A stretch of 64,000 bases of DNA from Gayadomonas joobiniege G7 (GCF_000300815.1 NZ_AMRX01000006.1:1-64000), one strand, 5' to 3'; shown: positions 43,050 to 53,532, counted from the stretch's first letter. The notes: a model not told the origin generated them from the letters alone. Made by a program: numbers and translations.

Positions 43050-44792
43050 ATGATAAGCAGATTGGAACAAGGATTGTATATAGCGTTTTGTCTTTTTGCC
43101 ATTTTAGGCGTCACCAAGCTACAAGCAGAGCCCATTTTTGTGAATGAACAGCCGGTAGAGCTGCGTCAATTTCCGACTCAATATTATGTAGATAACTCTC
43201 TACAGATGCCTTTGTCTCGAGTCATGTTTCAAACCTTTCAAGCAGATGACAATCAAATTGCTTTGGGCATTGATAATCGTCGCGTTTGGAATCGGATGCA
43301 AATTTGTAATACCTCGACCCAGCCTCGTACCTTGTATCTGCATCATCCGTTTGCCTACCATACTGAGCAAATTGAGTTTTTCCAATTAGAAAATGAGCAG
43401 ATCATACGTCAATATTATCTAAACATGGATCAACCGGAGACATTTGAGTTTTTGGTTGGCGAAGTGGCTGTATTTTCTTTTATTTTATCGCCTGATACTT
43501 GTTCTCAGTTGTATCTGCAAACTCAAACTTATTCTCACCAATGGTTTAAATTAGATATTTTTGACCAAAAACATTCACTCTCTGCGTTAGTGGGGAGCCG
43601 TACGGATATCGCGTTATTAGTCGGTATGCTAATGGCGTTGATTATTTATAACTTTTTACTTTATATATCGGCTAGGCAAAGAGAAAATATTTTTTATAGC
43701 TTATATCTAATTTCAGGTGCGGTTTGGATAGCGCTTTCGTATGGTTTATTTGCAAACTTTTTCGGCTGGGTGGGATTGGCTGTTATGCAACTCCATATGT
43801 CACTGGTTTGCATGCCCATATTTTTAATACTTTTTATGATGTCGATATTTGAAACTAGACAAAATTATGCGATAGAGCATAAAGCGCTTATGTTTATGTT
43901 GACTCTTTTACTGTTAGAGTTGGTTTATAGCGTTTTTGACATCATTGGAGCCATGAAAATTGCAAGTAGTTTAGCGGCTTTAATGATGCTAGTGACCATT
44001 AGTGTTAGTATTAGTTTGTGGCGAAAGGGTAATCCTTTGGCGCCGTTATTTTTAATCGGTCATATTCTGTTTGTTATATTTAATGGCTTGTCGGTACTCT
44101 ATTACAAGGGCATTTTAGACTTTCATTATATCACCTGTTATGGTGTCGGTATTGGCATCACCTTAGAAGCTTTAATGCTGGCTTTCATTTTATCTTATCG
44201 ATTAAAAATATTAGAAGGTTTAAAAGAATCACAAGAAAAATTAAAACAGCAAGCATCAACAGATGCGATGACGAATTTATATAATCGCCGCTACTTTAAT
44301 GATAATGCAGCTTCTCAGATCAAAGCCTCGCTGGCAAAGCAGCAGCCAGTGTGCATTTTATTATTAGATATCGATAAGTTTAAACGCATCAATGACGGCT
44401 ATGGCCATCAAACTGGCGACGAAGTGATTGTTGATTGTGCGCAAACCATCCTCAATAATTTAAGGGCCAGTGATTTAGCCGCACGTTTTGGGGGAGAAGA
44501 GTTTATTTTGTTACTGCCGAGCTGCCCGTTGGCGCAGGCTGAGCAGATAGCGCAAAAGATCCGAAACTCAGTTAAACAAAATAAAATTGTCAGTTTTGTG
44601 GGGCATGAACTCACTTATACAGTGAGTATAGGCATTACCCAAATAACCGAATTAACGGCAGGCAGTAGTGTTGAAGATTTTATTCATCAAGCTGATAAAG
44701 CGCTCTATCAAGCGAAAGAGCAGGGGCGTGATCGCATTTGTTGTTATAGCGCAAATGATGCGTTAATGGAAATCGCGGGCGCGCGTATCTAA
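43050..44792 (+). CDS. Diguanylate cyclase with 7TM-DISM sensor
   Basis: This 580-residue protein has an N-terminal signal or TM segment (about 8-25), an extracellular DISM-type beta domain (about 30-180), seven TM helices of 7TMR-DISM type (about 184-385), a short coiled coil (LKESQEKLKQQAS) and a C-terminal GGDEF domain. The active site RFGGEEF is intact, and an RASD inhibitory I-site lies just upstream, so product-inhibited cyclic di-GMP synthesis is expected. I prefer the ATG at 43050 (AGGA upstream) to the TTG at 43017. The 3' end overlaps dnaE2 on the other strand by 30 bases. Confidence 0.92.
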   Translation: MISRLEQGLYIAFCLFAILGVTKLQAEPIFVNEQPVELRQFPTQYYVDNSLQMPLSRVMFQTFQADDNQIALGIDNRRVWNRMQICNTSTQPRTLYLHHPFAYHTEQIEFFQLENEQIIRQYYLNMDQPETFEFLVGEVAVFSFILSPDTCSQLYLQTQTYSHQWFKLDIFDQKHSLSALVGSRTDIALLVGMLMALIIYNFLLYISARQRENIFYSLYLISGAVWIALSYGLFANFFGWVGLAVMQLHMSLVCMPIFLILFMMSIFETRQNYAIEHKALMFMLTLLLLELVYSVFDIIGAMKIASSLAALMMLVTISVSISLWRKGNPLAPLFLIGHILFVIFNGLSVLYYKGILDFHYITCYGVGIGITLEALMLAFILSYRLKILEGLKESQEKLKQQASTDAMTNLYNRRYFNDNAASQIKASLAKQQPVCILLLDIDKFKRINDGYGHQTGDEVIVDCAQTILNNLRASDLAARFGGEEFILLLPSCPLAQAEQIAQKIRNSVKQNKIVSFVGHELTYTVSIGITQITELTAGSSVEDFIHQADKALYQAKEQGRDRICCYSANDALMEIAGARI

Positions 44793-47700
44793 CGCCTGCA
44801 GCCAATGACTGATATCCTGCAAGCGCCCCGCAATAATATGGATTACGCCGTCAGAGATTTCTATAGTGCCAGTGACCCTAAGTAATTTGGCTTGAGTAAC
44901 TGCTTTAATTTGCGCTTGTACGCTGGCTTTCCAGACAATCACATTGATACTCCCTGTTTCATCTTCTAACGTTATAAAAGTGATCCCAGCGGCGGTCCCC
45001 GGACTTTGCCGTGCTGTAACCACCCCAGCAACCTGAATGATACTTTTATTTTTCTGGACGGCTAATTTTTCAGCACTAATGGTATTTAATAATGAACCTT
45101 GTTGTTTTAACCAAGCAATCGGATGGTGGTGTAGACTCAAACCAGTTGCTGCATAATCTTCTAACATGTTAGCCAATGGGTCAGGCGCTATTAAATAACC
45201 AGCATTTTCTGTTTTTTCGGCAATACTTTGGTTAAATAATGGCAAACTAGCTTGACTGTCCATCAACTGCCAGCGAGCTTGATACCTATGCTCACTTAAT
45301 TGGTGTAAAGCACCAGCACTGGCTAAAGCGGCTAAATCATTTTCTGCTAATGATAATTGATGTAATTGATTTAGTCGGTGAAACGTTTGTTGCTGGCGTG
45401 CTTGTAGGAGAGTGTCGATCGCAGTTTGACTCAAACCTCTCACTAAGTTAAAACCCAAACGGATTGCAAAGGTGTTTTCATTATTTATTTTTTCTAACGT
45501 ATGTAAACGCTCACTATGGTTAATGCAAACAGGGTTAAATGTTATGCCATGACGTTTGGCATCGGCTATTAATTGAGCGGGAGGGTAAAAGCCCATTGGC
45601 TGACTGTTTAATAAAGCACAATAAAAAGGGGCAGGGTAATAGTACTTAAGCCAAGCAGAAACATAAGCCAGCACCGCAAAGCTGGCCGAATGGGATTCCG
45701 GAAAACCGTACTCAGCAAACCCGCAAATTTGGCTGAAAATACGCTCGGCATAATTTTGCTGATACCCCCGTGCCAACATGCCTGTTAATAGTTTTTTGCG
45801 AAATTTTTGTAATAATCCATGTTTTTTCCAGCTTGCCATTGCCCGCCTTAACCCATCAGCCTCACCACCACTAAAACCGGCTGCAACCATTGCCAATTTG
45901 ATCACCTGCTCTTGAAATACAGGCACGCCCAAGGTACGAGCTAATACTTCGCGAGTGGCTTGTGAAGGGTAATCCACACTTTCTAAACCATTACGACGGC
46001 GTAAATAAGGGTGCACCATATCACCTTGAATCGGTCCTGGCCTTACAATTGCAATTTGAATGACTAGGTCGTAATAACACTTGGGTTTTAACCTAGGTAA
46101 CATACTCATTTGCGCGCGAGACTCGATTTGAAATACCCCAATGCTGTCGGCGGCCTGCAGCATTTGATACACTTTGGCGTCATCTCCTAATGCAGTAATA
46201 TCTGCGAGCTCTAAGGTGCGCTGGTAGTGTTGTTTAATTAAAGCAAAACTTTGCTGTATTGCTGTAAGCATGCCTAGCGCTAAAATATCAACTTTTAATA
46301 AGCCCAAACTTTCAAGATCATCTTTATCCCATTGGATCACAGTTCTATCTGGCATGGCGGCGTTTTCAACAGGTACCAGTTCATGTAATGGCCCGGCAGA
46401 AATAACAAATCCACCCACATGTTGACTCATAAAATTAGGAAAGCCATACAAACCTTCAGTTAATTCGATTAAATGCTGGTAATGTTCGCTGTTTTTATCC
46501 AAAGGCAACTTAGCCAGTTGCTGCTGCCAGCTCAACTCAGACTTGCGATGAATATTTTTTAATAAAAATTCAATTTGTTCGGCGGGTAAAGCCAAAGCTT
46601 TTGCGGCAGCTCTAAATGCGCTTTTAAATTTAAAAGTATGAATACTAGCCGCTAAAGCGGCCCGCTCACGACCATACTTTTGATAAATGTATTGATAAAC
46701 TTCTTCGCGTCTATGATGCTCAAAATCAACGTCTATGTCTGGGGGTTCGCGGCGCTCTTTAGAAATAAAACGCTCTATTAAAACATCAATTTGGCGTGGG
46801 TCAACGGCGGTAATTTTAAGGCAATAACATACAATTGAGTTCGCGGCAGAGCCTCTGCCCTGATATAAAATATTGGCTTGTTGAGCAAAATTTACAATAT
46901 CGTGAAGGGTTAAAAAAAAATATTCGTATTTTAACTCGGCAATTAATTTGAGTTCTTTGACTAGCGTTTTTAGTGTTTTAAAGCGAACTCCATCGGCAAA
47001 TCGACTTTGCATTCCTTGTCGCACTAAATGTCGTAACCAGCGAGTTGCAGTATAACCTTTAGGGACTAATTCAGTGGGATATTGATAACTCACTTCAGAC
47101 AAACAAAAGGCGCACTTTTGGGCGATTGAGCAGCTATTTTTTAAATGTTGGTAAGGGTATAAGCGCGCCAATGTTGTTCTTGCTAATAAACTTTGCTCGC
47201 TATTAGGAAGTAATTGATCTGCAAGTTCTCTCAGTGGCTGATTTAGGCGTTCAGCGGTTAACACATCAAGAATATGGCGACGCTTTTTGTCATGCATTTT
47301 AATAAAACCTGCTACCGTAATCGGCCAGTTATAATTTTGGCATAGCAGTTCAAGCTGTTGTATAAGGTGGTTATCTTTAAAGGTGAGTTGACGTCGATAG
47401 CTTAAATAAACAGGTATCTTAATCATTTGTTTTAATTTTTTTGCTGCGTTTGTTAACTCTGTTTGCCAGTACTCAATGTGCCAAAGCAATAAACAATGTT
47501 TTAATTCTGCAAGATCAGTTAATAATAATTGGTATTCACCTTTGTTACTGCGGCGGCGACAACGAGTGATTAATTGGCATAATTCGCTATATGCAGCTTT
47601 ATTAGGACATAATAAAACGATTAACAGGTTTTGCTTAGTGGTGAGTGAAAAATGAAAATGAGCGCCAATAATGAGTTTAATATTTAACTGCTGGCTTTGC

Positions 47701-47873
47701 ACAGCGCTATAGGCTTTCACAATACCAGCCAACGAGCACTCATCAGTGATCGCCAACGCTTGATAACCCAACTCGGTGCAGCGCTCAACAAGTTCATGCG
47801 GATGCGAAGCACTTTTTAAAAAACTATAGTTTGTTAGGCAAAAAAGCTCTGCATAATCAGGCAAACAAGGCAT
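44763..47873 (-). CDS. dnaE2: Error-prone DNA polymerase DnaE2 (ImuC)
   Basis: DnaE2 is the C-family polymerase that performs SOS-induced translesion synthesis with ImuA and ImuB. The 1036-residue protein has an N-terminal PHP domain (YAELFCLTNYSFLKSASHP, ALAITDECSLAGIV), the palm with the catalytic PPDIDVDFEH motif, a QHVGGFVIS stretch typical of C-family polymerases, a helix-hairpin-helix region and an OB domain near the C-terminus (IIQVAGVVTARQSPGTAAGI). It overlaps imuB by 17 bases, and its tail overlaps the cyclase gene on the opposite strand. Confidence 0.95.
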   Translation of the reverse strand: MPCLPDYAELFCLTNYSFLKSASHPHELVERCTELGYQALAITDECSLAGIVKAYSAVQSQQLNIKLIIGAHFHFSLTTKQNLLIVLLCPNKAAYSELCQLITRCRRRSNKGEYQLLLTDLAELKHCLLLWHIEYWQTELTNAAKKLKQMIKIPVYLSYRRQLTFKDNHLIQQLELLCQNYNWPITVAGFIKMHDKKRRHILDVLTAERLNQPLRELADQLLPNSEQSLLARTTLARLYPYQHLKNSCSIAQKCAFCLSEVSYQYPTELVPKGYTATRWLRHLVRQGMQSRFADGVRFKTLKTLVKELKLIAELKYEYFFLTLHDIVNFAQQANILYQGRGSAANSIVCYCLKITAVDPRQIDVLIERFISKERREPPDIDVDFEHHRREEVYQYIYQKYGRERAALAASIHTFKFKSAFRAAAKALALPAEQIEFLLKNIHRKSELSWQQQLAKLPLDKNSEHYQHLIELTEGLYGFPNFMSQHVGGFVISAGPLHELVPVENAAMPDRTVIQWDKDDLESLGLLKVDILALGMLTAIQQSFALIKQHYQRTLELADITALGDDAKVYQMLQAADSIGVFQIESRAQMSMLPRLKPKCYYDLVIQIAIVRPGPIQGDMVHPYLRRRNGLESVDYPSQATREVLARTLGVPVFQEQVIKLAMVAAGFSGGEADGLRRAMASWKKHGLLQKFRKKLLTGMLARGYQQNYAERIFSQICGFAEYGFPESHSASFAVLAYVSAWLKYYYPAPFYCALLNSQPMGFYPPAQLIADAKRHGITFNPVCINHSERLHTLEKINNENTFAIRLGFNLVRGLSQTAIDTLLQARQQQTFHRLNQLHQLSLAENDLAALASAGALHQLSEHRYQARWQLMDSQASLPLFNQSIAEKTENAGYLIAPDPLANMLEDYAATGLSLHHHPIAWLKQQGSLLNTISAEKLAVQKNKSIIQVAGVVTARQSPGTAAGITFITLEDETGSINVIVWKASVQAQIKAVTQAKLLRVTGTIEISDGVIHIIAGRLQDISHWLQALDTRARDFH

Positions 47874-49269
47874 CTTGATACCATTTTAGGGTTGGGGTTT
47901 TTATTAAACGAATATATTGTTGTTGCTGGTTGATTGCATAAAAATAATCTTGTTGTTGCGCCTCTTGGCTCCACCAATGAGTGACCAAACGTTGCGGCCC
48001 AGCTAATAAGGTGAACTTTTGTTTATCTATCGCTTGGTGTTGACACAAATAGATAGGACCGGCATGTAATTGACTAAAAATCTGATAATTTTTAGGGAGT
48101 TGACTAGTTTGATGCCAAGCGATTGTGCGATAAGCATGTTTAAGGCGATAGTCTTTAACGAGTGCATATTTTGATATTTGTCGGCAGCGGCTACTTAAAC
48201 GAGCAAATAATGTCTGTTTAGAGTGGTGGTCTTGCTGACTGAATAAATTTGTTTGGTTATTAGCTGCGGTTATAAATGTTTGACAATTCAATGTTAAATT
48301 AAGAACTGGGGCTGTTAGTTGAATTTTTTCTAGTTGATATTTGACTAATTCTAACCAAAGTCCGCTTTGTGCGCTTGCTTGCTGGCTGGTAATAACAATC
48401 TTTTTGGCTGGCTCTGTTCTAAAATGCAAAATTACAGATAAACGATCTGTGATCACTGCACGACGAGTTAAATAATTTTGTAATTGCATAAATAAACGAC
48501 GCAGCGGAAATAACAAAGCTTCGGCTTGGCCAACTTCATACATAAGCTCTAACTCAGCAGTAAAATGTTCACTTGGCTGGTAATAGGTCGCCAGCTGCTG
48601 ATCTGCTTGAAGTTCGGCGATCAGTTGATGCAACTCAGAGCCTAAATGACGACCGACCTGATAACTGGGCAAACGCTGCAAATCGGCAATGTTTTTAAAT
48701 CCCATTCGGTGCAAGTTTTTTAATTGTTTTGCGGTCACGGGCAAACAGTTAATACTCAGTTTTGCCAGTGTTTGGCTACTTTTTTGTGTCTGCAGGCACA
48801 AATGACGAGCGGGCGCATGCTGAGCTAATAAACACGCTGCCAACTGGCTTGTGGCGCTGGCACTTTGATATTGATAATTAAAAGACTGCAAACAATCTTG
48901 AATCGCTGTGAGTAAGGAGGTTTCTGTTTGATAATATTGCAGCATACGATCACAGCGCAGAAGCAATCGATCACAACCTCCCACAACAATATCGGCGCAG
49001 ACTTGGTACAGTGTTTGTGCCATCGTTTGAAGTTGTTTACGAGCAATCTCAGGTCGATATAACAAGAGTTTAGCGTCACTGAGCAATAAACAAGCCTGCG
49101 CAAAGTGACAGCCGGGCAGCACGCCTTTTTGCTGAGCCAAACTGCAGCTTTGCACGACTTGATAACTTTGTTTATCAACAATAATTACAGGGTGGTTTAG
49201 CGGCTCAGATTGCTGCAGCAAATAAGCATCTAATTGAAGTTTTGGAAAATATAACGCTAACCAAATCAT
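47857..49269 (-). CDS. imuB: ImuB, Y-family polymerase-like protein
   Basis: ImuB is the adapter of the mutasome. It has a Y-family polymerase fold that has generally lost the catalytic acids and links ImuA, DnaE2 and the beta clamp. The 470-residue protein begins MIWLALYFPKLQLDA, where catalytic Y-family enzymes would have an Asp in the first strand. It has the RMGFKNIADLQRLP helix-hairpin-helix segment and a little-finger-like region. I do not see a clear beta-clamp motif by eye. It overlaps imuA by four bases (ATGA type) and dnaE2 by 17, so it is the middle gene of the cassette. Confidence 0.92.
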   Translation of the reverse strand: MIWLALYFPKLQLDAYLLQQSEPLNHPVIIVDKQSYQVVQSCSLAQQKGVLPGCHFAQACLLLSDAKLLLYRPEIARKQLQTMAQTLYQVCADIVVGGCDRLLLRCDRMLQYYQTETSLLTAIQDCLQSFNYQYQSASATSQLAACLLAQHAPARHLCLQTQKSSQTLAKLSINCLPVTAKQLKNLHRMGFKNIADLQRLPSYQVGRHLGSELHQLIAELQADQQLATYYQPSEHFTAELELMYEVGQAEALLFPLRRLFMQLQNYLTRRAVITDRLSVILHFRTEPAKKIVITSQQASAQSGLWLELVKYQLEKIQLTAPVLNLTLNCQTFITAANNQTNLFSQQDHHSKQTLFARLSSRCRQISKYALVKDYRLKHAYRTIAWHQTSQLPKNYQIFSQLHAGPIYLCQHQAIDKQKFTLLAGPQRLVTHWWSQEAQQQDYFYAINQQQQYIRLIKTPTLKWYQDALFA

Positions 49270-49901
49270 CTGCGGTGACCTGCTAATTGTTCAAAAATAT
49301 CTAACTGTAAAGAAGTGCCTGCCATGGCTCCGGTTATTTTGGTCACTGTGACCAGCAAGTGTGGCGGAGCTAATTTTAGTTTTAATTTAACATTAGCCTC
49401 GCTGTTTTTTTGTTTTGCATCGAGTTGGCTATCATGCAGCCAGAAGCAACGGCTGTTGCCTTTTTCCGATGCTAGTTTTAAGCGTCGGCACTGCTGGCGG
49501 TTTAAATGGCCATGCCATAATAAAACCGCTTCACACAAAGCATGGCTGAGGGCTTGCTCTGTCAACCACAGGGCATGTTCGGGCTCGTTGCAAATATAAA
49601 GTTGATTTAGATTAAGACCCTGTTCATTTAGCTGCCAAGGATTCAGTAAAAAAGGGGGGTTAACCATAAAAATCATTTTTTCAGCGGCCACTGTTTGCTG
49701 GGTAAGCGAAGGCAAAACGAGAGCTAATTCGCCACTGCCTGAGCCTTCATAGCCAAGTTCAATCAGTCCACTCTGCGGCCATCCACCCATGAGAGCATGA
49801 TCAAGCCGGGCAAAACCAGTGGTCCGTTTAGGTTGATGGATCTGGTGCTGGCGTGCATACCAGATCTTGGATGATTTAATTAGGTTATTTATACTGTTCA
49901 T
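49266..49901 (-). CDS. imuA: ImuA, RecA-like accessory protein
   Basis: ImuA is a RecA/SulA-like protein needed for DnaE2-dependent mutagenesis. The 211-residue protein has TGFARLDHALMGGWPQSGLIEL at the region where RecA-like folds carry the P-loop; the loop itself is degenerate, as is usual in ImuA. The C-terminal LLVTVTKITGAMAGTSLQLDIFEQL is typical. The ATG at 49901 is forced: no other ATG, GTG or TTG fits before the conserved core. A LexA box overlaps this start, and no ribosome-binding site precedes it, so the mRNA may be leaderless or nearly so. Confidence 0.9.
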   Translation of the reverse strand: MNSINNLIKSSKIWYARQHQIHQPKRTTGFARLDHALMGGWPQSGLIELGYEGSGSGELALVLPSLTQQTVAAEKMIFMVNPPFLLNPWQLNEQGLNLNQLYICNEPEHALWLTEQALSHALCEAVLLWHGHLNRQQCRRLKLASEKGNSRCFWLHDSQLDAKQKNSEANVKLKLKLAPPHLLVTVTKITGAMAGTSLQLDIFEQLAGHRR

Positions 49902-49909
49902 GTATACAG
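49894..49909 (-). promoter_or_regulatory. LexA (SOS) box over the imuA start codon
   Basis: CTGT-N8-ACAG with perfect outer arms (CTGTATACATGAACAG on the coding strand). The ATG of imuA lies inside the spacer. This places the whole imuA-imuB-dnaE2 cassette under LexA control, as known for this cassette in other bacteria. Confidence 0.88.
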
Positions 49910-49986
49910 TATTTTATTTTTTTACTCATTTTGCAAGTAGATTTTGAGCCTCAAATACATTAATAACCAGAGTAGAAGCAAAAAAA

Positions 49987-50011
49987 AGCCCGCTGGTTTC
50001 GGCAGCGGGCT
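49987..50011 (-). terminator. Intrinsic terminator of amtB
   Basis: A perfect 9-bp stem AGCCCGCTG / CAGCGGGCT with a seven-base loop is followed on the minus strand by a run of eight Ts. It separates amtB from the imu cassette. Confidence 0.9.
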
Positions 50012-50035
50012 GGATAAAAGATTCAGTAGTATTTT

Positions 50036-51316
50036 TTAAAGGTTGTAGCCTCTTTCTTCGTGGCTGACAATGTCTAAACCTTGGTTTTCTTGCTCGTGTT
50101 CTACGCGTAAACCTTGTGTTAAACCACTAGTGAGCTTAAGTAAAATAAAGCTGACCACTGCGGTATATGCAAAGGTAGCTAAAATCCCAATTACCTGAAC
50201 AGTCAGTTGATCACCAATTGATTGGTTATCGCCACCAAAACCGTAACCGCTGAAGATCCCTAAATCAGGCGAGCAGAAAATGCCTGCGAGGAAGGTACCC
50301 AAAATACCACCGACACCGTGAACTGGAAACACATCTAAGGAATCATCAATTTTCCATTTGTGTTTAATGGCATTGGTGGCGTAAAAACAAACGATACCTG
50401 CTAATAAACCAATTATTAATGCAGCTGCTGGACCCACAAAACCAGATGCCGGTGTGATCGTACCTAAACCCGCAACCATACCAGTGACAATCCCTAGTAC
50501 TGACGGTTTACCAAACTTTTTCCACTCTAACGCAGCCCAAGTTAAAGAACCTGTAGCGGCTGAAATATGGGTTACTAAAATTGCCATTGCGGCATCTCCA
50601 CTGGCTGTTAATGCACTGCCGCCATTAAAGCCATACCAACCGACCCATAACATACCAGCGCCGGCTACTGTCATAGTCAGGTTATGTGGTATCAGGTTAA
50701 CGCTACCAAAACCATGGCGGTTTTTAATGACCATAGCTGCCACTAAAGCGCCAACCCCTGCGGTAATGTGGACGACTGTACCTCCGGCAAAATCTAATAA
50801 GCCCATATCGGCTAGCCAGCCGCCACCCCACACCCAGTGGCAAATAGGTAAATAGACTAATATTAGCCAGCTGGTGGTAAAAATTAATACCGAAGAAAAC
50901 TTCATACGCTCAGCAAAACCACCAACAATTAATGCTGGGGTAATAATGGCAAAAGTCATTTGAAAGACAAAAAAGAGGACTTCAGGGATGCTACCCGAAG
51001 CTGTGGTTTTGTCTATACCATTTAAAAAAGCTTTAGAAAAATCACCAATAAAAGCATTGCCTTCACCAAAGGCTAAACTATAGCCAAATGCTAGCCAGAT
51101 AATAGAAGCAATGCACGCAATTGCAAAACACTGCATCAGCACCGAAAGAACATTTTTACTACGCACTAAACCGGCGTAAAAAAAGGCTAAACCTGGCAGG
51201 GTCATAAATAATACTAAAGCAGAGGCGGTTAGTATCCAGGCAGTATCACCTGTATCTATGGTATCGGCAACCGCCGACATCGGCAGTAAACTTAGTAGGA
51301 TTAAAAATACTCGCAT
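50036..51316 (-). CDS. amtB: Ammonium transporter AmtB
   Basis: AmtB moves ammonium across the inner membrane. The 426-residue protein has an N-terminal signal-like helix (cleaved in E. coli AmtB) and eleven TM helices. Family motifs seen are DTAWILTASALVLFMTLPGLAFFYAGLVR, given here as GLAFFYAGLVRSKN, then GGFAERMKF, FAGGTVVHITAGVGALVAA, WVGWYGFNGGS and PVHGVGGILGTF with the pore His. No glnK (PII) gene is adjacent, unlike the common glnK-amtB operon, and I could not find a sigma-54 site in the upstream gap. It is divergent from acs. Confidence 0.95.
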   Translation of the reverse strand: MRVFLILLSLLPMSAVADTIDTGDTAWILTASALVLFMTLPGLAFFYAGLVRSKNVLSVLMQCFAIACIASIIWLAFGYSLAFGEGNAFIGDFSKAFLNGIDKTTASGSIPEVLFFVFQMTFAIITPALIVGGFAERMKFSSVLIFTTSWLILVYLPICHWVWGGGWLADMGLLDFAGGTVVHITAGVGALVAAMVIKNRHGFGSVNLIPHNLTMTVAGAGMLWVGWYGFNGGSALTASGDAAMAILVTHISAATGSLTWAALEWKKFGKPSVLGIVTGMVAGLGTITPASGFVGPAAALIIGLLAGIVCFYATNAIKHKWKIDDSLDVFPVHGVGGILGTFLAGIFCSPDLGIFSGYGFGGDNQSIGDQLTVQVIGILATFAYTAVVSFILLKLTSGLTQGLRVEHEQENQGLDIVSHEERGYNL

Positions 51317-51550
51317 TTTATGTTTCCTATGGGGTTAAAAATAAAATTTATTTACGGCAGTCAATTTTATGGCTGGCACTATTTTGTTGTTATTTTAAGC
51401 ACAAGTGAACAGAGTTTGCTCAAATGCGGTGCGTAGAATAGCAGAGTTTGCACCTTTTGGGATCAATTACATTAAACGAAAATAAATCGTTGAACTATTG
51501 TTATAACTGTATGACTATATTTAAAGAAGTGACTAACAAAGGGAGAAAAA

Positions 51551-53494
51551 ATGAATCAAAATAAATATCCAGTCAGTGCCGCTCAAGCTGAACAAAGTTT
51601 AATTAATAACGAACAATACCTAGCTATGTACCAAGCTTCAGTCGACGATCCTGAAGCTTTTTGGGCTGAGCAGGGTAAACGATTAGATTGGATCAAACCT
51701 TATACCAGCGTTAAAAAAACTGAATTTAATAAAGCTCAGGTAGCTATTAGTTGGTTTAGCGATGGCCAGTTAAACGCTTGTTATAATTGTATTGATCGAC
51801 ATTTAGCTGATAAAGCCGATCAAGTGGCCCTTATTTGGGAAGGGAATAGCCCTGAGATTGATAAGCGTGTGACTTATCAGCAAATGCATGATGAAGTGGC
51901 AAAAATTGCGAATGGCTTAAAATCTCTTGGCATTAAAAAAGGCGATTGTGTTGCCATTTATATGCCGATGATTTGCGAAGCTGTTTATGCCATGCTGGCT
52001 TGCGCCCGTATCGGTGCTGTGCATACTGTGATATTTGCTGGTTTTTCACCCAATGCAATTGCTGATCGTATTGTTAATTGCCAAGCAAAAGTTGTGATCA
52101 CATCCGATGAAGCCAAACGTGGTGCTAAAGTTGTTACATTAAAAGATAAAGTGGATGAGGCGCTTGCTCGGCAAGACGTCAGCACAGTGGAACATTGTTT
52201 GGTATTTAAAAATACAGGAGCAGACATCAGCTGGAACGAATCAATTGATGTTTGTGCCGACAAGCTAGTGGCCGAGCAATCAAATGAATGCCCTTGCGAA
52301 GTGATGAATGCCGAAGACCCCTTGTTTATTTTATATACTTCAGGTTCAACTGGTCAGCCAAAAGGTCTTTTGCATACCACTGGGGGATATTTAGTTTATG
52401 CATCTATGACTCATGAGTATATTTTTGATTATCAGCCAGGCGACATTTATTGGTGCGCAGCTGATGTAGGCTGGATCACTGGACATTCTTATATAGTGTA
52501 TGGCCCACTTGCAAACGGCGTCACTCAGGTGATTTTTGAAGGTGTACCTACTTACCCTGATTGTGGCCGCATGGGCGATATTGTCGATAAGCATAATGTG
52601 AGTATTTTATATACTGCACCAACAGCCATTCGAGCTTTAATGGCGAATGGTGATTTAGCTTACAAAAATAATCATCGGAAAAGTTTACGGTTATTAGGTA
52701 GTGTGGGTGAGCCAATTAACCCTCAAGCCTGGCAGTGGTATTATGAAAATATCGGTAATAGCAAATGCCCGATTGTTGATACTTGGTGGCAAACTGAAAC
52801 AGGCGGAATAATGATCACCCCACTTCCAGGGGCTACCGCTCTTAAACCTGGTTCGGCAACTCGGCCATTTTTTGGCATAAAACCCGCGTTGGTGGATGAA
52901 AAAGGCTGTGAGCTCAATGGTCAAGCGGAAGGTAACTTAGTGATAAAAGATTCATGGCCTGGCCAAGCACGAACCATTTATGGCGATCATGAAAGATTTA
53001 TACAAACTTATTTTTCGACTTACCCAGGTTATTATTTTAGCGGTGATGGCGCACGTCGAGACGAAGATGGTTATTATTGGATCACGGGTCGGGTTGATGA
53101 TGTGTTGAATGTTTCTGGCCATCGTTTAGGGACAGCCGAAATAGAAAGTGCATTGGTTGCTCACCCTAAAGTTGCTGAAGCGGCTGTAGTGGGTTTTCCG
53201 CATGATTTAAAGGGGCAGGGTATTTATGCCTATGTGATCCCAATGGCAGGCACTGAACTAAATGATGAACTGAGCAAAGATCTGGTGGCTTGGGTACGTC
53301 AAGAGCTCAGTCCTATTGCCACCCCAGATAAAATTCAATGGGCACCGGGTTTGCCAAAAACACGCTCTGGTAAAATTATGCGTCGTATCTTACGTAAAAT
53401 TGCCGAAAATGATTTTCAGGCATTGGGTGATACTAGTACTTTGGCCGACCCCAGTGTGGTTGATAAACTGATTGAAAATCGTTTAAACCGTTAG
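51551..53494 (+). CDS. acs: Acetyl-CoA synthetase Acs
   Basis: Acs activates acetate to acetyl-CoA through acetyl-AMP. The 647-residue protein carries the ANL-superfamily signatures: [20 protein letters not shown] (P-loop), [34 protein letters not shown], and [17 protein letters not shown] with the regulatory acetylation Lys. With ackA-pta elsewhere in the window the cell has both low- and high-affinity acetate routes. A GGGAG site precedes the ATG. It is divergent from amtB across 234 bases in which I see no certain operator. Confidence 0.96.
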   Translation: MNQNKYPVSAAQAEQSLINNEQYLAMYQASVDDPEAFWAEQGKRLDWIKPYTSVKKTEFNKAQVAISWFSDGQLNACYNCIDRHLADKADQVALIWEGNSPEIDKRVTYQQMHDEVAKIANGLKSLGIKKGDCVAIYMPMICEAVYAMLACARIGAVHTVIFAGFSPNAIADRIVNCQAKVVITSDEAKRGAKVVTLKDKVDEALARQDVSTVEHCLVFKNTGADISWNESIDVCADKLVAEQSNECPCEVMNAEDPLFILYTSGSTGQPKGLLHTTGGYLVYASMTHEYIFDYQPGDIYWCAADVGWITGHSYIVYGPLANGVTQVIFEGVPTYPDCGRMGDIVDKHNVSILYTAPTAIRALMANGDLAYKNNHRKSLRLLGSVGEPINPQAWQWYYENIGNSKCPIVDTWWQTETGGIMITPLPGATALKPGSATRPFFGIKPALVDEKGCELNGQAEGNLVIKDSWPGQARTIYGDHERFIQTYFSTYPGYYFSGDGARRDEDGYYWITGRVDDVLNVSGHRLGTAEIESALVAHPKVAEAAVVGFPHDLKGQGIYAYVIPMAGTELNDELSKDLVAWVRQELSPIATPDKIQWAPGLPKTRSGKIMRRILRKIAENDFQALGDTSTLADPSVVDKLIENRLNR

Positions 53495-53502
53495 CTGGCT
53501 TG

Positions 53503-53523
53503 CCCGGCTGCGATCCAGCCGGG
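53503..53523. terminator. Hairpin between acs and the hydrolase gene
   Basis: A perfect 8-bp GC-rich stem CCCGGCTG / CAGCCGGG with a five-base loop lies between convergent genes. No T run follows, so confidence as a terminator is moderate. Confidence 0.55.
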
Positions 53524-53532
53524 TCAGCAAAG

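Noticed and set aside
50454-50855. Plus-strand 133-codon frame rich in Pro and Thr
   Set aside because: It is antisense to conserved amtB helices and has no independent support.
51374-51388. Sigma-54-like TGGCAC upstream of acs
   Set aside because: With the required five-base spacer the second element reads TGTT instead of TTGC, so the invariant GC is missing.
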